From: an uncultured Phocaeicola sp.
GTDB lineage: Bacteria; Bacteroidota; Bacteroidia; Bacteroidales; Bacteroidaceae
Length of the DNA: 59,174 bases
Assembly (NCBI GenBank): GCA_958434805.1
Contig: CAUBDX010000019.1
Location: forward strand, 1 to 59,174
Direction of reading: 5' to 3'
Under the pieces are notes generated by a model. The model worked only from the letters and a program-made list of their open reading frames with translations, had not been told where the DNA came from and ran no database searches. The position numbers were made by a program, and so were the translations under genes. Positions 17,200-26,740 of the stretch are shown one piece after another; within the stretch, counting starts at the first letter, position 1; each line of letters starts with the position of its first letter.

Positions 17200-17248
17200 C
17201 AAAAGCAAACTTTGGGCTTGGTACTACTTTCACCTTTTTGTATCTTTG
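17200..17248 (+). promoter_or_regulatory. Promoter copy B of the duplicated 49-bp element
   Basis: Ends in TATCTTTG (17241-17248), with TTGG at 17218-17221 as the -33 region. It matches 8502-8550 at 41 of 49 positions without gaps. It drives the DMT gene, whose ATG lies 27 bases after the -7 box. Confidence 0.7.
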
Positions 17249-17274
17249 CACGCTGAAAAAAAGAACAAAATCTT

Positions 17275-18180
17275 ATGTGGTTATTACTTGCTTTCTGCTC
17301 AGCAGCGTTGCTGGGATTCTATGATGTTTTTAAGAAGAAATCATTGGCAAACAATGCAGTTCTTCCAGTGTTGGGCTTGAATACACTCTTCTCAAGCCTG
17401 ATATTTTTACCTTTTATCTTGATTTCTGCATGGAAGCCGGAATGGCTGAATCAAACCATTTTCTTTGTTCCTCAAGCAGGATGGGAGGTACATCGGTTTA
17501 TCTTGTTGAAATCACTGATTGTACTTTCTTCATGGACATTCGGTTATTTTGGAATGAAACATTTACCCTTAACCATTGTAGGTCCGATTAATGCCACTCG
17601 TCCAGTGATGACTCTGGTGGGAGCCTTACTTATTTTCGGAGAACGCTTGAACATCTATCAGTGGATTGGGGTATTGATGGCTATTGTTTCGTTTTTTATG
17701 CTGAGCCGTTCGGGAAAGAAAGAGGGGATTGATTTTCAGCATAATAAATGGATTTGGTTTGTAGTACTGGCTGCTGTGTTCGGAGCAGTGAGCGGACTGT
17801 ATGACAAGTATCTGATGAAGCAATTCAATAACATGGTTGTTCAATCATGGTATAATGTATATCAGTTGTTTTTGATGGGAGGCGTATTGATGTTTCTTTG
17901 GCTTCCCCGCCGTAAAACCACCACACCTTTCCGCTGGGACTGGTGTATTATTTTGATATCCGTTTTTCTTTCGGCTGCCGATTTTGTTTACTTTTATGCA
18001 TTAAGTATGGATGGCTCTATGATTTCAATTGTTTCGATGGTACGTCGCGGAAGCGTCATTGTTTCCTTCCTTTTCGGAGCAATGGTTTTCCGTGAAAAGA
18101 ATCTCAAGAGCAAAGTCGTGGATTTGTTATTGGTGCTCATCGGTATGGTTTTCCTTTATCTGGGAAGCGTGTTGGGGTAA
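17275..18180 (+). CDS. EamA/DMT family transporter
   Basis: 301 residues, about ten membrane helices in two EamA repeats. Repeat 1 holds PLTIVGPINATRPVMTLVGALLIFGE; repeat 2 holds SMDGSMISIVSMVRRGSVIVSF. The family exports amino acids or other small metabolites. Its last 54 bases overlap the 3' end of the convergent Fur gene, so the two transcripts are complementary there. Confidence 0.85.
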   Translation: MWLLLAFCSAALLGFYDVFKKKSLANNAVLPVLGLNTLFSSLIFLPFILISAWKPEWLNQTIFFVPQAGWEVHRFILLKSLIVLSSWTFGYFGMKHLPLTIVGPINATRPVMTLVGALLIFGERLNIYQWIGVLMAIVSFFMLSRSGKKEGIDFQHNKWIWFVVLAAVFGAVSGLYDKYLMKQFNNMVVQSWYNVYQLFLMGGVLMFLWLPRRKTTTPFRWDWCIILISVFLSAADFVYFYALSMDGSMISIVSMVRRGSVIVSFLFGAMVFREKNLKSKVVDLLLVLIGMVFLYLGSVLG

Positions 18181-18594
18181 TTTAGAGCAGTTGGCACATA
18201 TTCCTTTCAAGATGTAGCTGGCTTCTTTTGCGATAAATCCCAGTGGAAGCGGAACCTGAGGAATCAAGTCTTGGCTCAGGCAATAGGTCTTTCCACATAC
18301 TTCGCAATAAAAGTGGCAGTGCGCCTCTTCACTTTGGCAATGTCCGTAATTGTGGCAGAGACAATATTTAACCGAGCCGCTTCCATCGTCAACGCTGTGG
18401 ATCAGACGGTGTTCACGAAATAAAGTCAGTGTGCGGAATATTACAGACTTGTCAATGCTTTGCAGTTTGTCTTCCAAACTTCTCAGGCTGAATGTATCTC
18501 TTTCTTCCGATAGAGCTTCGTAGATTAGTAAACGAGAGGAGGTTACACGGATACCTGCCTCCTCAAGTATGGTGCTGCAGACTTGTTTCTTCAT
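18127..18594 (-). CDS. Fur family metal-dependent repressor, Zur/Fur-like
   Basis: 155 residues. The winged helix contains RVTSSRLLIYEAL and DKSVIFRTLTLFREHRL. The C-terminal part has CEVCG and CANC for structural zinc. An unusual run of Cys and His (CLCHNYGHCQSEEAHCHFYC) may form an extra or sensory metal site. I cannot tell Fe from Zn sensing. A -7 box on the minus strand (TATCTTTG, 18627-18620) lies 26 bases before the start. The 3' end overlaps the DMT gene by 54 bases. Confidence 0.85.
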   Translation of the reverse strand: MKKQVCSTILEEAGIRVTSSRLLIYEALSEERDTFSLRSLEDKLQSIDKSVIFRTLTLFREHRLIHSVDDGSGSVKYCLCHNYGHCQSEEAHCHFYCEVCGKTYCLSQDLIPQVPLPLGFIAKEASYILKGICANCSKLPQHASQIKENHTDEHQ

Positions 18595-18691
18595 TCGGTT
18601 TATGTTTGAATGTGTGCTGCAAAGATAGAAATCAAATTTTGCAATCCGGTTGTAAACAGGACTTTCTTAATGATTTAGGACGATATAAATG

Positions 18692-18745
18692 AAAAAATCC
18701 CGCTTAGCACCATTTTTTACTTGTGAGGTGTAGGCAGGATTTTTT
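18692..18745. terminator. Terminator of hsp20
   Basis: Arms AAAAAATCCCGC / GCAGGATTTTTT with one mismatch and an inner CACC/GGTG stem. A-run on the left and T-run on the right, so it can act in both directions. It lies 22 bases beyond the hsp20 stop. Confidence 0.82.
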
Positions 18746-18766
18746 TATTTATCCTTGACGATGGAT

Positions 18767-19195
18767 TTAATGAATTTCAATCTGTCGGTTTACTTTAGAT
18801 TTTTCTTCAGGGGTACGTTTAGGCAAGTCAATGGTCAAGACACCGTCATTGACATTGGCACTGATTTTATCTTTTTCTACATCATCGGGAAGAATCAGGC
18901 TTTGCTGGAATTTAGAATAAGAAAACTCCCGGCGCAGATACTTCTTGTTTTCCTGATTGCTTTCATTTTTCTTTTCCATGGTGATGACCAGTTCGTTGTC
19001 TTCACTTAAGTGGATGATAAAGTCATCCTTCGTCATGCCCGGAGCGGCTACTTCAACTTTATAATCCTTGTCGCTTTCTATGACGTTGATAGCCGGAGCG
19101 GTAGCATTTGCTTTTGTCATCCATTCATTGTCGAAAAAATCATTGAAAATACTTGGTAACCAAGTCTGACTATTGTACTTTCTAACAGGCATCAT
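18767..19195 (-). CDS. Small heat-shock protein, Hsp20/alpha-crystallin family
   Basis: 142 residues. The alpha-crystallin domain covers ~35-135: DYKVEVAAPGMTKDDFIIHL, LRREFSYSKFQQSLILPDDV, and the signature VNDGVLTIDLPK (family pattern A-x-x-x-n-G-v-L). A holdase for unfolding proteins in the cytoplasm. A second Met codon follows the first directly. Its promoter is not clear; ATTCTTTG on the minus strand near 19289-19282 is an imperfect -7. Confidence 0.94.
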   Translation of the reverse strand: MMPVRKYNSQTWLPSIFNDFFDNEWMTKANATAPAINVIESDKDYKVEVAAPGMTKDDFIIHLSEDNELVITMEKKNESNQENKKYLRREFSYSKFQQSLILPDDVEKDKISANVNDGVLTIDLPKRTPEEKSKVNRQIEIH

Positions 19196-19678
19196 AGTTG
19201 TAATCTCCTATATTTTAAAGTTATACATTACATTTTCTAATCGCTTTGTTTTCTTGATTTTTGCGATTCGCAGTATAAAATGCAAAGAATGTACCCTTAT
19301 GAAAAGAGCGTAAAAAATGGCAGTCTTTTTAATGTTGTGAAAACTTCTTTTACTTTGTGGAATACAGTTTTAAATCTTTGCATACTTTGTTAACCGATAG
19401 AGAAAAGTATCTGCTGACATATTGTTCTTTTTTACGACGCTTTGTCAGTTATGTTTCTTTTTAGATTGTTTTTTTGTATTTTTGCTATGATTTTATGTTG
19501 CTTTGTTTATCGGTACGGAGCGTAAGGAAATCAGATTTTCCGGGAAGGCTGGTGAATAAGGATGGAGAGCTATGAATAGGCTGTTCGTTTTACCTCTGGA
19601 TATAACGCAGATGAACTGAGATATTTTTTATAAAGACTTGCAGCAATAGCGTATCATTCAGTGAAAAGAAAATAGAAT
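19196..19678. other. 483-base divergent intergenic region, hsp20 / MFS
   Basis: No gene seen. TATTTTTG at 19477-19484 is a fair -7 box for the MFS gene, giving a leader of about 190 bases. The leader has a small hairpin (GGAAATCAGATTTTCC, near 19528) and a purine-rich part, but I recognise no riboswitch core. The left half is A/T-rich and presumably holds the heat-shock promoter. Confidence 0.6.
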
Positions 19679-20857
19679 ATGACGGTGAAATATTTAGAAG
19701 AGAATAAAGGGATACCAGCCTCGTTGTTATGGGGACTGGCTATCATTTCGGGTATTGCAGTGGCCAACTTATATTATAACCAGCCGCTGCTGAATCGTAT
19801 CAGTGAAGATTTACATATCTCCGAATTTACCGCAAATCTGATACCGATGACCACCCAGATAGGCTATGCTTTAGGATTGTTGTTTATCATCCCCTTGGGC
19901 GATTTATATGAACGCAGGAAGATTGTGGTGATAAATTTTGCCTTGTTGACCTTGTCTATGTTTTTTATAGCCGTATCTCCCGATATCCGTTTTATTTTGC
20001 TTGCTTCATTGGTAACCGGCATCTGTTCGGTGATGCCTCAGGTTTTTATTCCTATTGTTTCTCAGTTCTCCAAGCCGGAGAATAAGGCGCGTAATGTCGG
20101 GATACTGGTTAGCGGTTTGCTGACCGGGATTTTAGGTTCACGTGTCATTAGCGGAGTCATTGGAGAATATTGGGGGTGGAGAACGATGTATTACGTAGCC
20201 TCAAGTGTTATGGCTGCTTGCATTTTTGTTGTGATGAGAATTTTGCCCGATATGCCATCTAATTATAAGGGAACGTATCGCGGTTTGATGAAATCTTTGT
20301 TATCGCTTTATGTGAATAATCCGGCAATTCGTATCATTTCACTGCGGGCAGGACTCTGTTTTGGCAGTTTCTTGGCATTATGGGCCTGTCTGGCTTTTAA
20401 GTTAAGCGGACCTCCCTTTTATGCAGGGAATAACTTGATAGGAATGTTAGGTCTGTGTGGTATTGCCGGAGCGTTGACCGCCTCGTTTGTGGGAAATTCG
20501 GTCCGCAGGTTAGGAGTAAGGAAGTTAACTTATATCGGTTGTGTACTGATGATAATAGCATGGATAGGAATGCTGCTGTATCAGCATACATATGTCTCCT
20601 TTATTATCGGCATTGTCATTATCGATATTGGTATGCAATGCGTTCAGATTAGTAATCAAACGCGTGTCCTGTCGCTTGCCCCTCAGGCCTCAAGTCGCGC
20701 CAATACCATATTTATGACAACTTACTTTGTTGGCGGTTCGCTGGGAACTTTTCTTGCCGGCTCTTTTTGGCACGCGCTGGGTTGGTCCGGAGTGGTAGGC
20801 GTAGGCATCTTTTTGGTAATATGCTCATTGGCTGTTACCGTTTTTGCTAAGAATTAA
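19679..20857 (+). CDS. MFS transporter, drug/arabinose-efflux type
   Basis: 392 residues, twelve predicted helices. GDLYERRKIV in loop 2-3 is MFS motif A, and VANLYYNQPLL at the N-terminus is typical of the AraJ/YdhP-like exporters. Substrate unknown. The DUF3843 gene starts 12 bases after the stop and is likely co-transcribed. Confidence 0.85.
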   Translation: MTVKYLEENKGIPASLLWGLAIISGIAVANLYYNQPLLNRISEDLHISEFTANLIPMTTQIGYALGLLFIIPLGDLYERRKIVVINFALLTLSMFFIAVSPDIRFILLASLVTGICSVMPQVFIPIVSQFSKPENKARNVGILVSGLLTGILGSRVISGVIGEYWGWRTMYYVASSVMAACIFVVMRILPDMPSNYKGTYRGLMKSLLSLYVNNPAIRIISLRAGLCFGSFLALWACLAFKLSGPPFYAGNNLIGMLGLCGIAGALTASFVGNSVRRLGVRKLTYIGCVLMIIAWIGMLLYQHTYVSFIIGIVIIDIGMQCVQISNQTRVLSLAPQASSRANTIFMTTYFVGGSLGTFLAGSFWHALGWSGVVGVGIFLVICSLAVTVFAKN

Positions 20858-20869
20858 AACGAATGATTT

Positions 20870-22039
20870 ATGAGTAAACAAGTTATTTATCCCAAAGACT
20901 GGATGGAAATCCATCCTTATACCGTAATTCAGCCTTCAGATGCTTATTTTGTAGGTTTGGCAAACAAGCTTTATGCGGTCTGTACGTTGGATGAACTTCC
21001 GTTGTTGTTCCGTAAGAAAATGTGTCTTTATATTGCAGCCTATTTGGAAGATGTCATATCCGGTTTAGGTTGCTGGAAAGGTTTTGTACGCGAGCATATG
21101 CGCTTATATGGAAAACCAATACCTTTTTATCCGGTGTCGTCAGACTATCAGACAGATGAGGTAAACGAAGAAGATGTATGCTTTCTGATATGGAATACAT
21201 GGGAAAAAGCACTGTACAAGCATGCCTATATCAACCCGGAAGATGAACGGATAAAGAAGCAAGCTGCAACCTTTTATCGTATATTAGAGAAAGCCTATGA
21301 GGAAGCTCCTGAAAATTCGTTGTTGGATGGATACTTTGACTCATTTGCCGATGAAAAAGAAGCCGGGCGTAAACTGGCTTGGCTGTTTGGACATTCTTAT
21401 CTGACCGAACCCTCCATGCAGCCGTATATTGCCAATGTTACTTCCTCCGACCGGTTTATTGTTCCGGTAGGTCCTTTGGCATTGTTTCTTTCCGAGTGGA
21501 TTGAACTTTTAGCCGGTGAGAAGGCAGAGGCTTGGAAAGCGGTGAAAGGGCTGTTTCAGCCGGAGGTGCCAGTTCCTGCCAAGATGCGTGAGAAAAATGC
21601 GACAACCTATCAGCTTTTTGTGAATGCCACTGATGGATCTCAAGTAGTTTACCTGAATGGATATGACGCTTTGCGCCGTTTCCTTGTTGAGAAACTGAAA
21701 TGGGCTGACGATGATAGCCATACACTGCCTCAGATGAAAGCGCATCGCAATTTTATATTGATGGCAAATCCCGAAAAAGGAATTCTTCTGGCAAAAGATA
21801 TCTGTGAATATATAGCCGATAGCGCAAACCCGATGTATCATCCCGGTTTGGCATCGCAAAATGCATTTCGTTTGTTGACAGAAGAAACGTTATGTCCTCC
21901 TGACCTGTTATTATATGTATTGAGTGAAAACTTGCTTCCCGATGCCGTCTTTTCTGATGGAAGCGGACAGGAACTGATACGTCAGAATGCCGATTTTATA
22001 GCTCGCCATGCATTGCTTTATTATTATAGAGGCGATTAA
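20870..22039 (+). CDS. DUF3843 family protein
   Basis: 389 residues, soluble, no signal peptide. It begins MSKQVIYPKDWMEIHPYT, as I recall for DUF3843 in Bacteroidales, and is rich in Trp, Tyr and acidic residues. No catalytic motif is apparent. Function unknown; it sits directly after an MFS exporter. Confidence 0.7.
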   Translation: MSKQVIYPKDWMEIHPYTVIQPSDAYFVGLANKLYAVCTLDELPLLFRKKMCLYIAAYLEDVISGLGCWKGFVREHMRLYGKPIPFYPVSSDYQTDEVNEEDVCFLIWNTWEKALYKHAYINPEDERIKKQAATFYRILEKAYEEAPENSLLDGYFDSFADEKEAGRKLAWLFGHSYLTEPSMQPYIANVTSSDRFIVPVGPLALFLSEWIELLAGEKAEAWKAVKGLFQPEVPVPAKMREKNATTYQLFVNATDGSQVVYLNGYDALRRFLVEKLKWADDDSHTLPQMKAHRNFILMANPEKGILLAKDICEYIADSANPMYHPGLASQNAFRLLTEETLCPPDLLLYVLSENLLPDAVFSDGSGQELIRQNADFIARHALLYYYRGD

Positions 22040-22146
22040 AAAAGGCATGATTCTTTCTTTTTTTGCATGGTTTGTTTTTTTATTTTGTAGATATTATTCT
22101 ATTATTCATAAAAAAAGGTAAGATTGTCGCTTTTCACCCATGCAAA

Positions 22147-22178
22147 TTTGTAGAAGAACTTTAGCCTGTGTAACTTTG
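22147..22178 (+). promoter_or_regulatory. Promoter of the DUF5686 gene
   Basis: -33 TTTG at 22147-22150 and -7 TAACTTTG at 22171-22178 with 20-base spacing, a very good consensus match. The ATG is 47 bases downstream. Confidence 0.8.
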
Positions 22179-22224
22179 CAAAATCCTTGTTTGGAAATAA
22201 AAGAAAGAGAAGGTTCTGATTTTT

Positions 22225-24864
22225 ATGGTAAAAAGATTATTGTTTATAATAGTGTTATGTATGGGAGTTGCCAAACTCTCAGCACAGATTCGAGGAGTAG
22301 TGACAGACTCAGAGACAGGAGACCCAATACCTTATTTGAACATTTATTATGAGGGAAAAGGAGTAGGGACAGTTACCGATATTGATGGAAATTATTCAAT
22401 AGCATACCATGACGGCTGGGATAAACTTACTTTTTCGATGGTAGGTTACAGTACACAAGTGCTGAAAGTTTCATCAAATACGCGTAAGCTGAATGTAAAG
22501 ATGAAGCCAGATTTGGTTCTTGACGAGGTGGTGGTGAAACCTAAAAAAGAAAAATACTCGCGGAAAAATAATCTGGCAGTAGAAATGATGAGAAAAGTAA
22601 TTGCTGCCAAGAAGGTAAACGACTTAGGAGTTAATGACTATTATCATTATAATAAGTATCAAAAAATTACATTCTCATTAAATAATATAACGACCGACTC
22701 TTTGCGTGAGTCAAACCTCTTTAAGAAATACCCGTTTTTCCGTGATCAGGTAGAGGTATGTGAAGTTACGGGTAAAAATATCCTTCCGATATCGGTTGAT
22801 GAAACCGTTTCGGAAAAAGTTTACCGGAAAGACCCGCATAGCGAAAAGACCATTGTAAAAGGAGTAAACTCTTCGGGTATTAATGAACTGTTTAATACCG
22901 GAGATATGCTGACTACGGTACTAAAAGATGTCTTCCAAGATATCAATATCTATGAAGACCGTTTCCGCTTTTTGCAATATCCTTTTGACAGCCCCATTTC
23001 AAATGCCGGAATAAATTTTTATAAATACTATATCATGGATACGCTTACCGTTGACCGGGAGCAGTATTTTCATCTGACATTTGTGCCGAATAATTCACAG
23101 GACTTCGGTTTTACCGGGCATTTATATGTCTTGGCAGACTCTACGTATCGTGTAAGGAAATGTGTGCTGAATCTTCCCAAGAAAACCGATATCAACTTTG
23201 TTGATAATATGATTATTGAGCAAGAGTTTGGCGAACTTCCCTCAGGTGAGTGGGTGTTGAAGGTAGATGATATGACTTGTGAACTGTCATATCTGAAGAA
23301 ACTGTTGGGGTCTTTTCAGGTAAGGCGTACCACCCGTTACTCGGAGTTTGGTTTCGATGAAATCCCTGATAGAATATTCAAGCGGAAAGGCGATGAAATT
23401 AAAGATGTAAATGCCATGATGCGCGACGATAATTTTTGGGAAGAATATCGTCCTACACAGCTTACCAAGTCAGAAAAGACAATGGATTCGTTTGTGGATA
23501 ATTTAAGTAAGATTAAAGGCTTCAAATACATCATGTTCGTAGCAAAGGCCTTTATTGAAAACTTTGTGGAAACCGGAGTGAAAGGGAAGCCGAGTAAGGT
23601 GGATATCGGACCGATCAACACCATGATTTCGAGCAACTACATTGACGGACTTCGCCTGCGTGCGTCTGCACAAACCACGGCTAATTTGCATCCTCATTTA
23701 TTCTTGCGCGGTTATTATGCTTATGGATTCAAGGATGAAAAGTCGAAGTATAAGGCTGAACTGGAATATTCTTTTAATAAGAAGGAATATTTGCCCAGAG
23801 AATACCCTATTAATTCGTTGACACTCTCATATTCTTATGATAACATGCTTCCTACCGATAAATTTATGGGAACAGACAAGGATAATGTGTTTACTTCGTT
23901 TAAGGTAACGTCGGTCGACCAGTATAACTATGAGCGTACAGCCAGTGTGAAATATGAGTTGGAGCGTGAGTCGGGACTGAAGACCACATTGGTATTGAAG
24001 CATTCAAACTATGAACCTTGCGGGAAACTGTTTTACCGTACCATGGCAGGTGAACAACAGTTGCAGCAAGCAATAGCTGCAGGAAACCTCTCGGGAACCG
24101 AATGGGTAAACTCTTCGTATAACGTGCATGATTTTTCCGTAGCCGAAGCTACGGTTGCGCTCCGTTATGCTCCGGGAGAAACCTTCATCAATACCAAGCA
24201 GCGCCGTCTGCCTATCAACCTTGATGCGCCGGTATTCACTCTTCAGCATACATTTGGAGTAAAAGGGGTTTTGGGGTCTGATTTTTCTTATAATTTAAGT
24301 GAAATAGGCTTTTATAAACGCTGGTGGCTTAGTTCATGGGGTAACATAGATACTTACCTCAAGGGAGGTGCGCAGTGGAATAAAGTACCGTTCCCTCTGT
24401 TGATTATGCCAGCTGCCAACTTATCGTATATCATTCAAGACAATACCTTCAGTTTGATTAACAACATGGAGTTTCTGAATGACCGCTATGCTTCGCTCGA
24501 TGTGTCATGGAACCTGCAGGGAAAGATATTCAACCGTATTCCGCTCTTGAAGAAACTGAAATGGCGTGAATTTATCGGAGTAAAGTGCCTGTGGGGTACC
24601 TTAACCAGTAAAAACAATCCCTTATTGCCGAAAAATCATGACGATCCGGAACTGATGATGTTCCCGGGACATTATGATGCTGACGGGGTTTATCATACGT
24701 CAAGCTATGTGATGGATAAGAAGAAACCCTATGTGGAAATCAGTGCAGGTATTCATAATATATTCAAGTTGCTTCATGTGGAATATGTACGCCGCTTGAA
24801 CTATAACGAACTCCCTACTGCCAATAAATGGGGAATCCGTTTTATGATCCGTACCGTATTTTGA
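22225..24864 (+). CDS. DUF5686 outer-membrane protein with carboxypeptidase-like N-domain
   Basis: 879 residues. A signal peptide ends near KLSAQ. Residues ~22-100 form a CarboxypepD_reg-like beta-sandwich (GVVTDSETGDPIPYLNIYYE, TVTDIDGNYSI). The long DUF5686 body ends in a beta-barrel-like region and a terminal aromatic, MIRTVF. The family is like TonB-dependent receptors without the plug; ligand unknown. Monocistronic, with a good promoter. Confidence 0.82.
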   Translation: MVKRLLFIIVLCMGVAKLSAQIRGVVTDSETGDPIPYLNIYYEGKGVGTVTDIDGNYSIAYHDGWDKLTFSMVGYSTQVLKVSSNTRKLNVKMKPDLVLDEVVVKPKKEKYSRKNNLAVEMMRKVIAAKKVNDLGVNDYYHYNKYQKITFSLNNITTDSLRESNLFKKYPFFRDQVEVCEVTGKNILPISVDETVSEKVYRKDPHSEKTIVKGVNSSGINELFNTGDMLTTVLKDVFQDINIYEDRFRFLQYPFDSPISNAGINFYKYYIMDTLTVDREQYFHLTFVPNNSQDFGFTGHLYVLADSTYRVRKCVLNLPKKTDINFVDNMIIEQEFGELPSGEWVLKVDDMTCELSYLKKLLGSFQVRRTTRYSEFGFDEIPDRIFKRKGDEIKDVNAMMRDDNFWEEYRPTQLTKSEKTMDSFVDNLSKIKGFKYIMFVAKAFIENFVETGVKGKPSKVDIGPINTMISSNYIDGLRLRASAQTTANLHPHLFLRGYYAYGFKDEKSKYKAELEYSFNKKEYLPREYPINSLTLSYSYDNMLPTDKFMGTDKDNVFTSFKVTSVDQYNYERTASVKYELERESGLKTTLVLKHSNYEPCGKLFYRTMAGEQQLQQAIAAGNLSGTEWVNSSYNVHDFSVAEATVALRYAPGETFINTKQRRLPINLDAPVFTLQHTFGVKGVLGSDFSYNLSEIGFYKRWWLSSWGNIDTYLKGGAQWNKVPFPLLIMPAANLSYIIQDNTFSLINNMEFLNDRYASLDVSWNLQGKIFNRIPLLKKLKWREFIGVKCLWGTLTSKNNPLLPKNHDDPELMMFPGHYDADGVYHTSSYVMDKKKPYVEISAGIHNIFKLLHVEYVRRLNYNELPTANKWGIRFMIRTVF

Positions 24865-24889
24865 TTGTCTTTTTTTCTGCCAAAATTAC

Positions 24890-24917
24890 TTGTTCATGCT
24901 AAATTTTAGTAATTTTG
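24890..24917 (+). promoter_or_regulatory. Promoter of the sigma-54 activator - secG operon
   Basis: -33 TTG at 24890-24892 and -7 TAATTTTG at 24910-24917, spacing 17 (slightly short). The ATG is 22 bases after the -7 box. Confidence 0.55.
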
Positions 24918-24938
24918 TCATATAAGTAGTTTTGAATT

Positions 24939-26222
24939 ATGGTAAAATCAGAAATACAAAATGTAAAATTGCGGTTTGGTATTATCGGTAATACGGAAGG
25001 ATTAAACCGCGCCATTGATATAGCTATTCAGGTGGCACCTACCGACTTGTCTGTGCTGGTAACTGGCGAGAGCGGGGTAGGAAAGGAAAGCTTTCCGCAG
25101 ATTATTCATCAGTTCAGCCGCCGTAAACACGGACCTTATATAGCTGTCAACTGTGGAGCCATTCCGGAGGGGACCATTGACTCCGAGCTGTTCGGTCATG
25201 AAAAAGGTGCATTTACCGGGGCTATCAGCGACCGTAAAGGATATTTTGCCGAGGCCGATGGGGGAACCATTTTTCTGGACGAGGTAGGCGAACTTCCTCT
25301 CTCTACACAGGCGCGCTTGCTGCGTGTACTTGAATCGGGTGAATATATCAAAGTCGGCTCGTCGAAAGTGCAGAAGACCGATGTCCGCATCGTAGCTGCC
25401 ACGAACGTGAATTTTACCGAAGCGCTGGCTGAAGGGCGATTCCGTGAAGACTTGTATTACCGCTTAAATACAGTGCCCATCAAGATTCCTTCTTTGCGTG
25501 AGCGCTCTGAAGATATTGCACTTCTTTTTCGTAAGTTTGCCAGTGATTTTGCTGAAAAATATCGTATGCCAGCCATTCAGCTGACCGATGAAGCCAAGCA
25601 GGTGCTTACCTCTTATTCATGGCCGGGAAATGTGCGTCAGCTGAAAAATATCACCGAACAGATTTCAATCATAGAAACAAACCGGGATATTACTCCGGAT
25701 ATTTTGCGCAACTATCTTCCGGTGCAGCATGAGTCTCGCCTTCCGGCTTTTCTTGGAGGAAAACATGTAACAGCCTCTGGTGGAAAAGGATTTGAAAGCG
25801 AGCGTGAAATTTTATATCAGGTGCTGTTTGATATGCGGCGCGATGTGACCGAACTGAAAAAGTTCATGCATGATATCATGGCAGAACGCGCTGCCGGACA
25901 TACCATGAGTCCGGTAACCGATCAGCCTGTGCATTATATACCTGAAACCTCGGTCAGTCTTGTGCAAGATTCTCCGATGGTTATGAGTCCGGTTCAGACC
26001 GTTAATCATATAACCCCCGTTAAACCGGTGAATGATGAAGAATCCGAGGTGCAAGACACGGAAGAGTATATCGAAGAAAACCTCTCATTAGATGAAGTAG
26101 AGAAGGAAATGATTCGCAAAGCACTGGAACGCCATCATGGAAAACGCAAAAATGCAGCGCAAGATTTGAAAATATCTGAACGTACCCTTTATCGTAAAAT
26201 AAAAGAATATGGGCTTGATTAA
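24939..26222 (+). CDS. Sigma-54-dependent transcriptional activator
   Basis: 427 residues. AAA+ domain from ~15 to 245: Walker A GESGVGKES (~43-51), GAFTGA loop at 90-95 that contacts sigma-54, Walker B TIFLDEV, and arginine finger REDLYYRL. The C-terminal Fis-type helix-turn-helix is KNAAQDLKISERTLYRKIKE. There is no receiver or sensor domain before the AAA+ core, so activity is not set by phosphorylation of this protein. A low-complexity linker at ~265-385 is unlike most relatives. It overlaps lptE by 14 bases. Confidence 0.92.
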   Translation: MVKSEIQNVKLRFGIIGNTEGLNRAIDIAIQVAPTDLSVLVTGESGVGKESFPQIIHQFSRRKHGPYIAVNCGAIPEGTIDSELFGHEKGAFTGAISDRKGYFAEADGGTIFLDEVGELPLSTQARLLRVLESGEYIKVGSSKVQKTDVRIVAATNVNFTEALAEGRFREDLYYRLNTVPIKIPSLRERSEDIALLFRKFASDFAEKYRMPAIQLTDEAKQVLTSYSWPGNVRQLKNITEQISIIETNRDITPDILRNYLPVQHESRLPAFLGGKHVTASGGKGFESEREILYQVLFDMRRDVTELKKFMHDIMAERAAGHTMSPVTDQPVHYIPETSVSLVQDSPMVMSPVQTVNHITPVKPVNDEESEVQDTEEYIEENLSLDEVEKEMIRKALERHHGKRKNAAQDLKISERTLYRKIKEYGLD

Positions 26223-26736
26223 AAAATCATGGAGATTGGTATCACTGCTTTCGGTGGTGGTGTGTGTAGTTACTGCTTGTACGGTATCTTATAAATTTAA
26301 TGGTTCTTCCATTAACTATGAAAAAGTAAAAACCATTTCGTTTGAGAACTTTCCTAACCGTTCGGCCGCTTTCGTATGGGGCCCGATGGAGTCTATGTTT
26401 AATACAGCCTTGCAAGACGAATATATGCAGCAGACCCGTCTGCGTCAGGTGCGTCAGGGAGGAGACCTGGAACTGGCCGGAGAAATCACCAATTATGATG
26501 CCTATAACAAAGGAATTGGCTCGGATGGTTATTCTACGATGGCTGAACTTCGTATGACGGTGAATGTACGCTTTGTAAACAATACGAATCATGCGGAAGA
26601 TTTCGAGCAGCAGTTCTCGGCAAGCCGTGAATATAATGCAAGCCAGCAGCTTTCGGCAGTGCAGGAAGAACTGGTTGCTCAGATGATTGATGAAATTGTG
26701 GAACAAATATTCAATGCTACAGTAGCCAACTGGTAA
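26209..26736 (+). CDS. LptE family LPS-assembly lipoprotein
   Basis: 175 residues. A signal peptide with lipobox VTAC at ~22-25 precedes a small alpha/beta domain with SYKFNGSSINYEKVKTISF and the helix EELVAQMIDEIVEQIFN, as in Bacteroidetes LptE. It would plug LptD in the outer membrane. Its ATG lies inside the end of the activator gene. Confidence 0.85.
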   Translation: MGLIKKSWRLVSLLSVVVCVVTACTVSYKFNGSSINYEKVKTISFENFPNRSAAFVWGPMESMFNTALQDEYMQQTRLRQVRQGGDLELAGEITNYDAYNKGIGSDGYSTMAELRMTVNVRFVNNTNHAEDFEQQFSASREYNASQQLSAVQEELVAQMIDEIVEQIFNATVANW

Positions 26737-26740
26737 GCCT

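Noticed and set aside
18639..18656. Fur/Zur box before the Fur-like gene
   Set aside because: TTGCAA-TCCGG-TTGTAA is only partly symmetric and does not fit a known box well enough to list.
19484..19678. Riboswitch in the MFS leader
   Set aside because: Only a short hairpin is visible; no conserved core of cobalamin, TPP, SAM or other known classes could be recognised.
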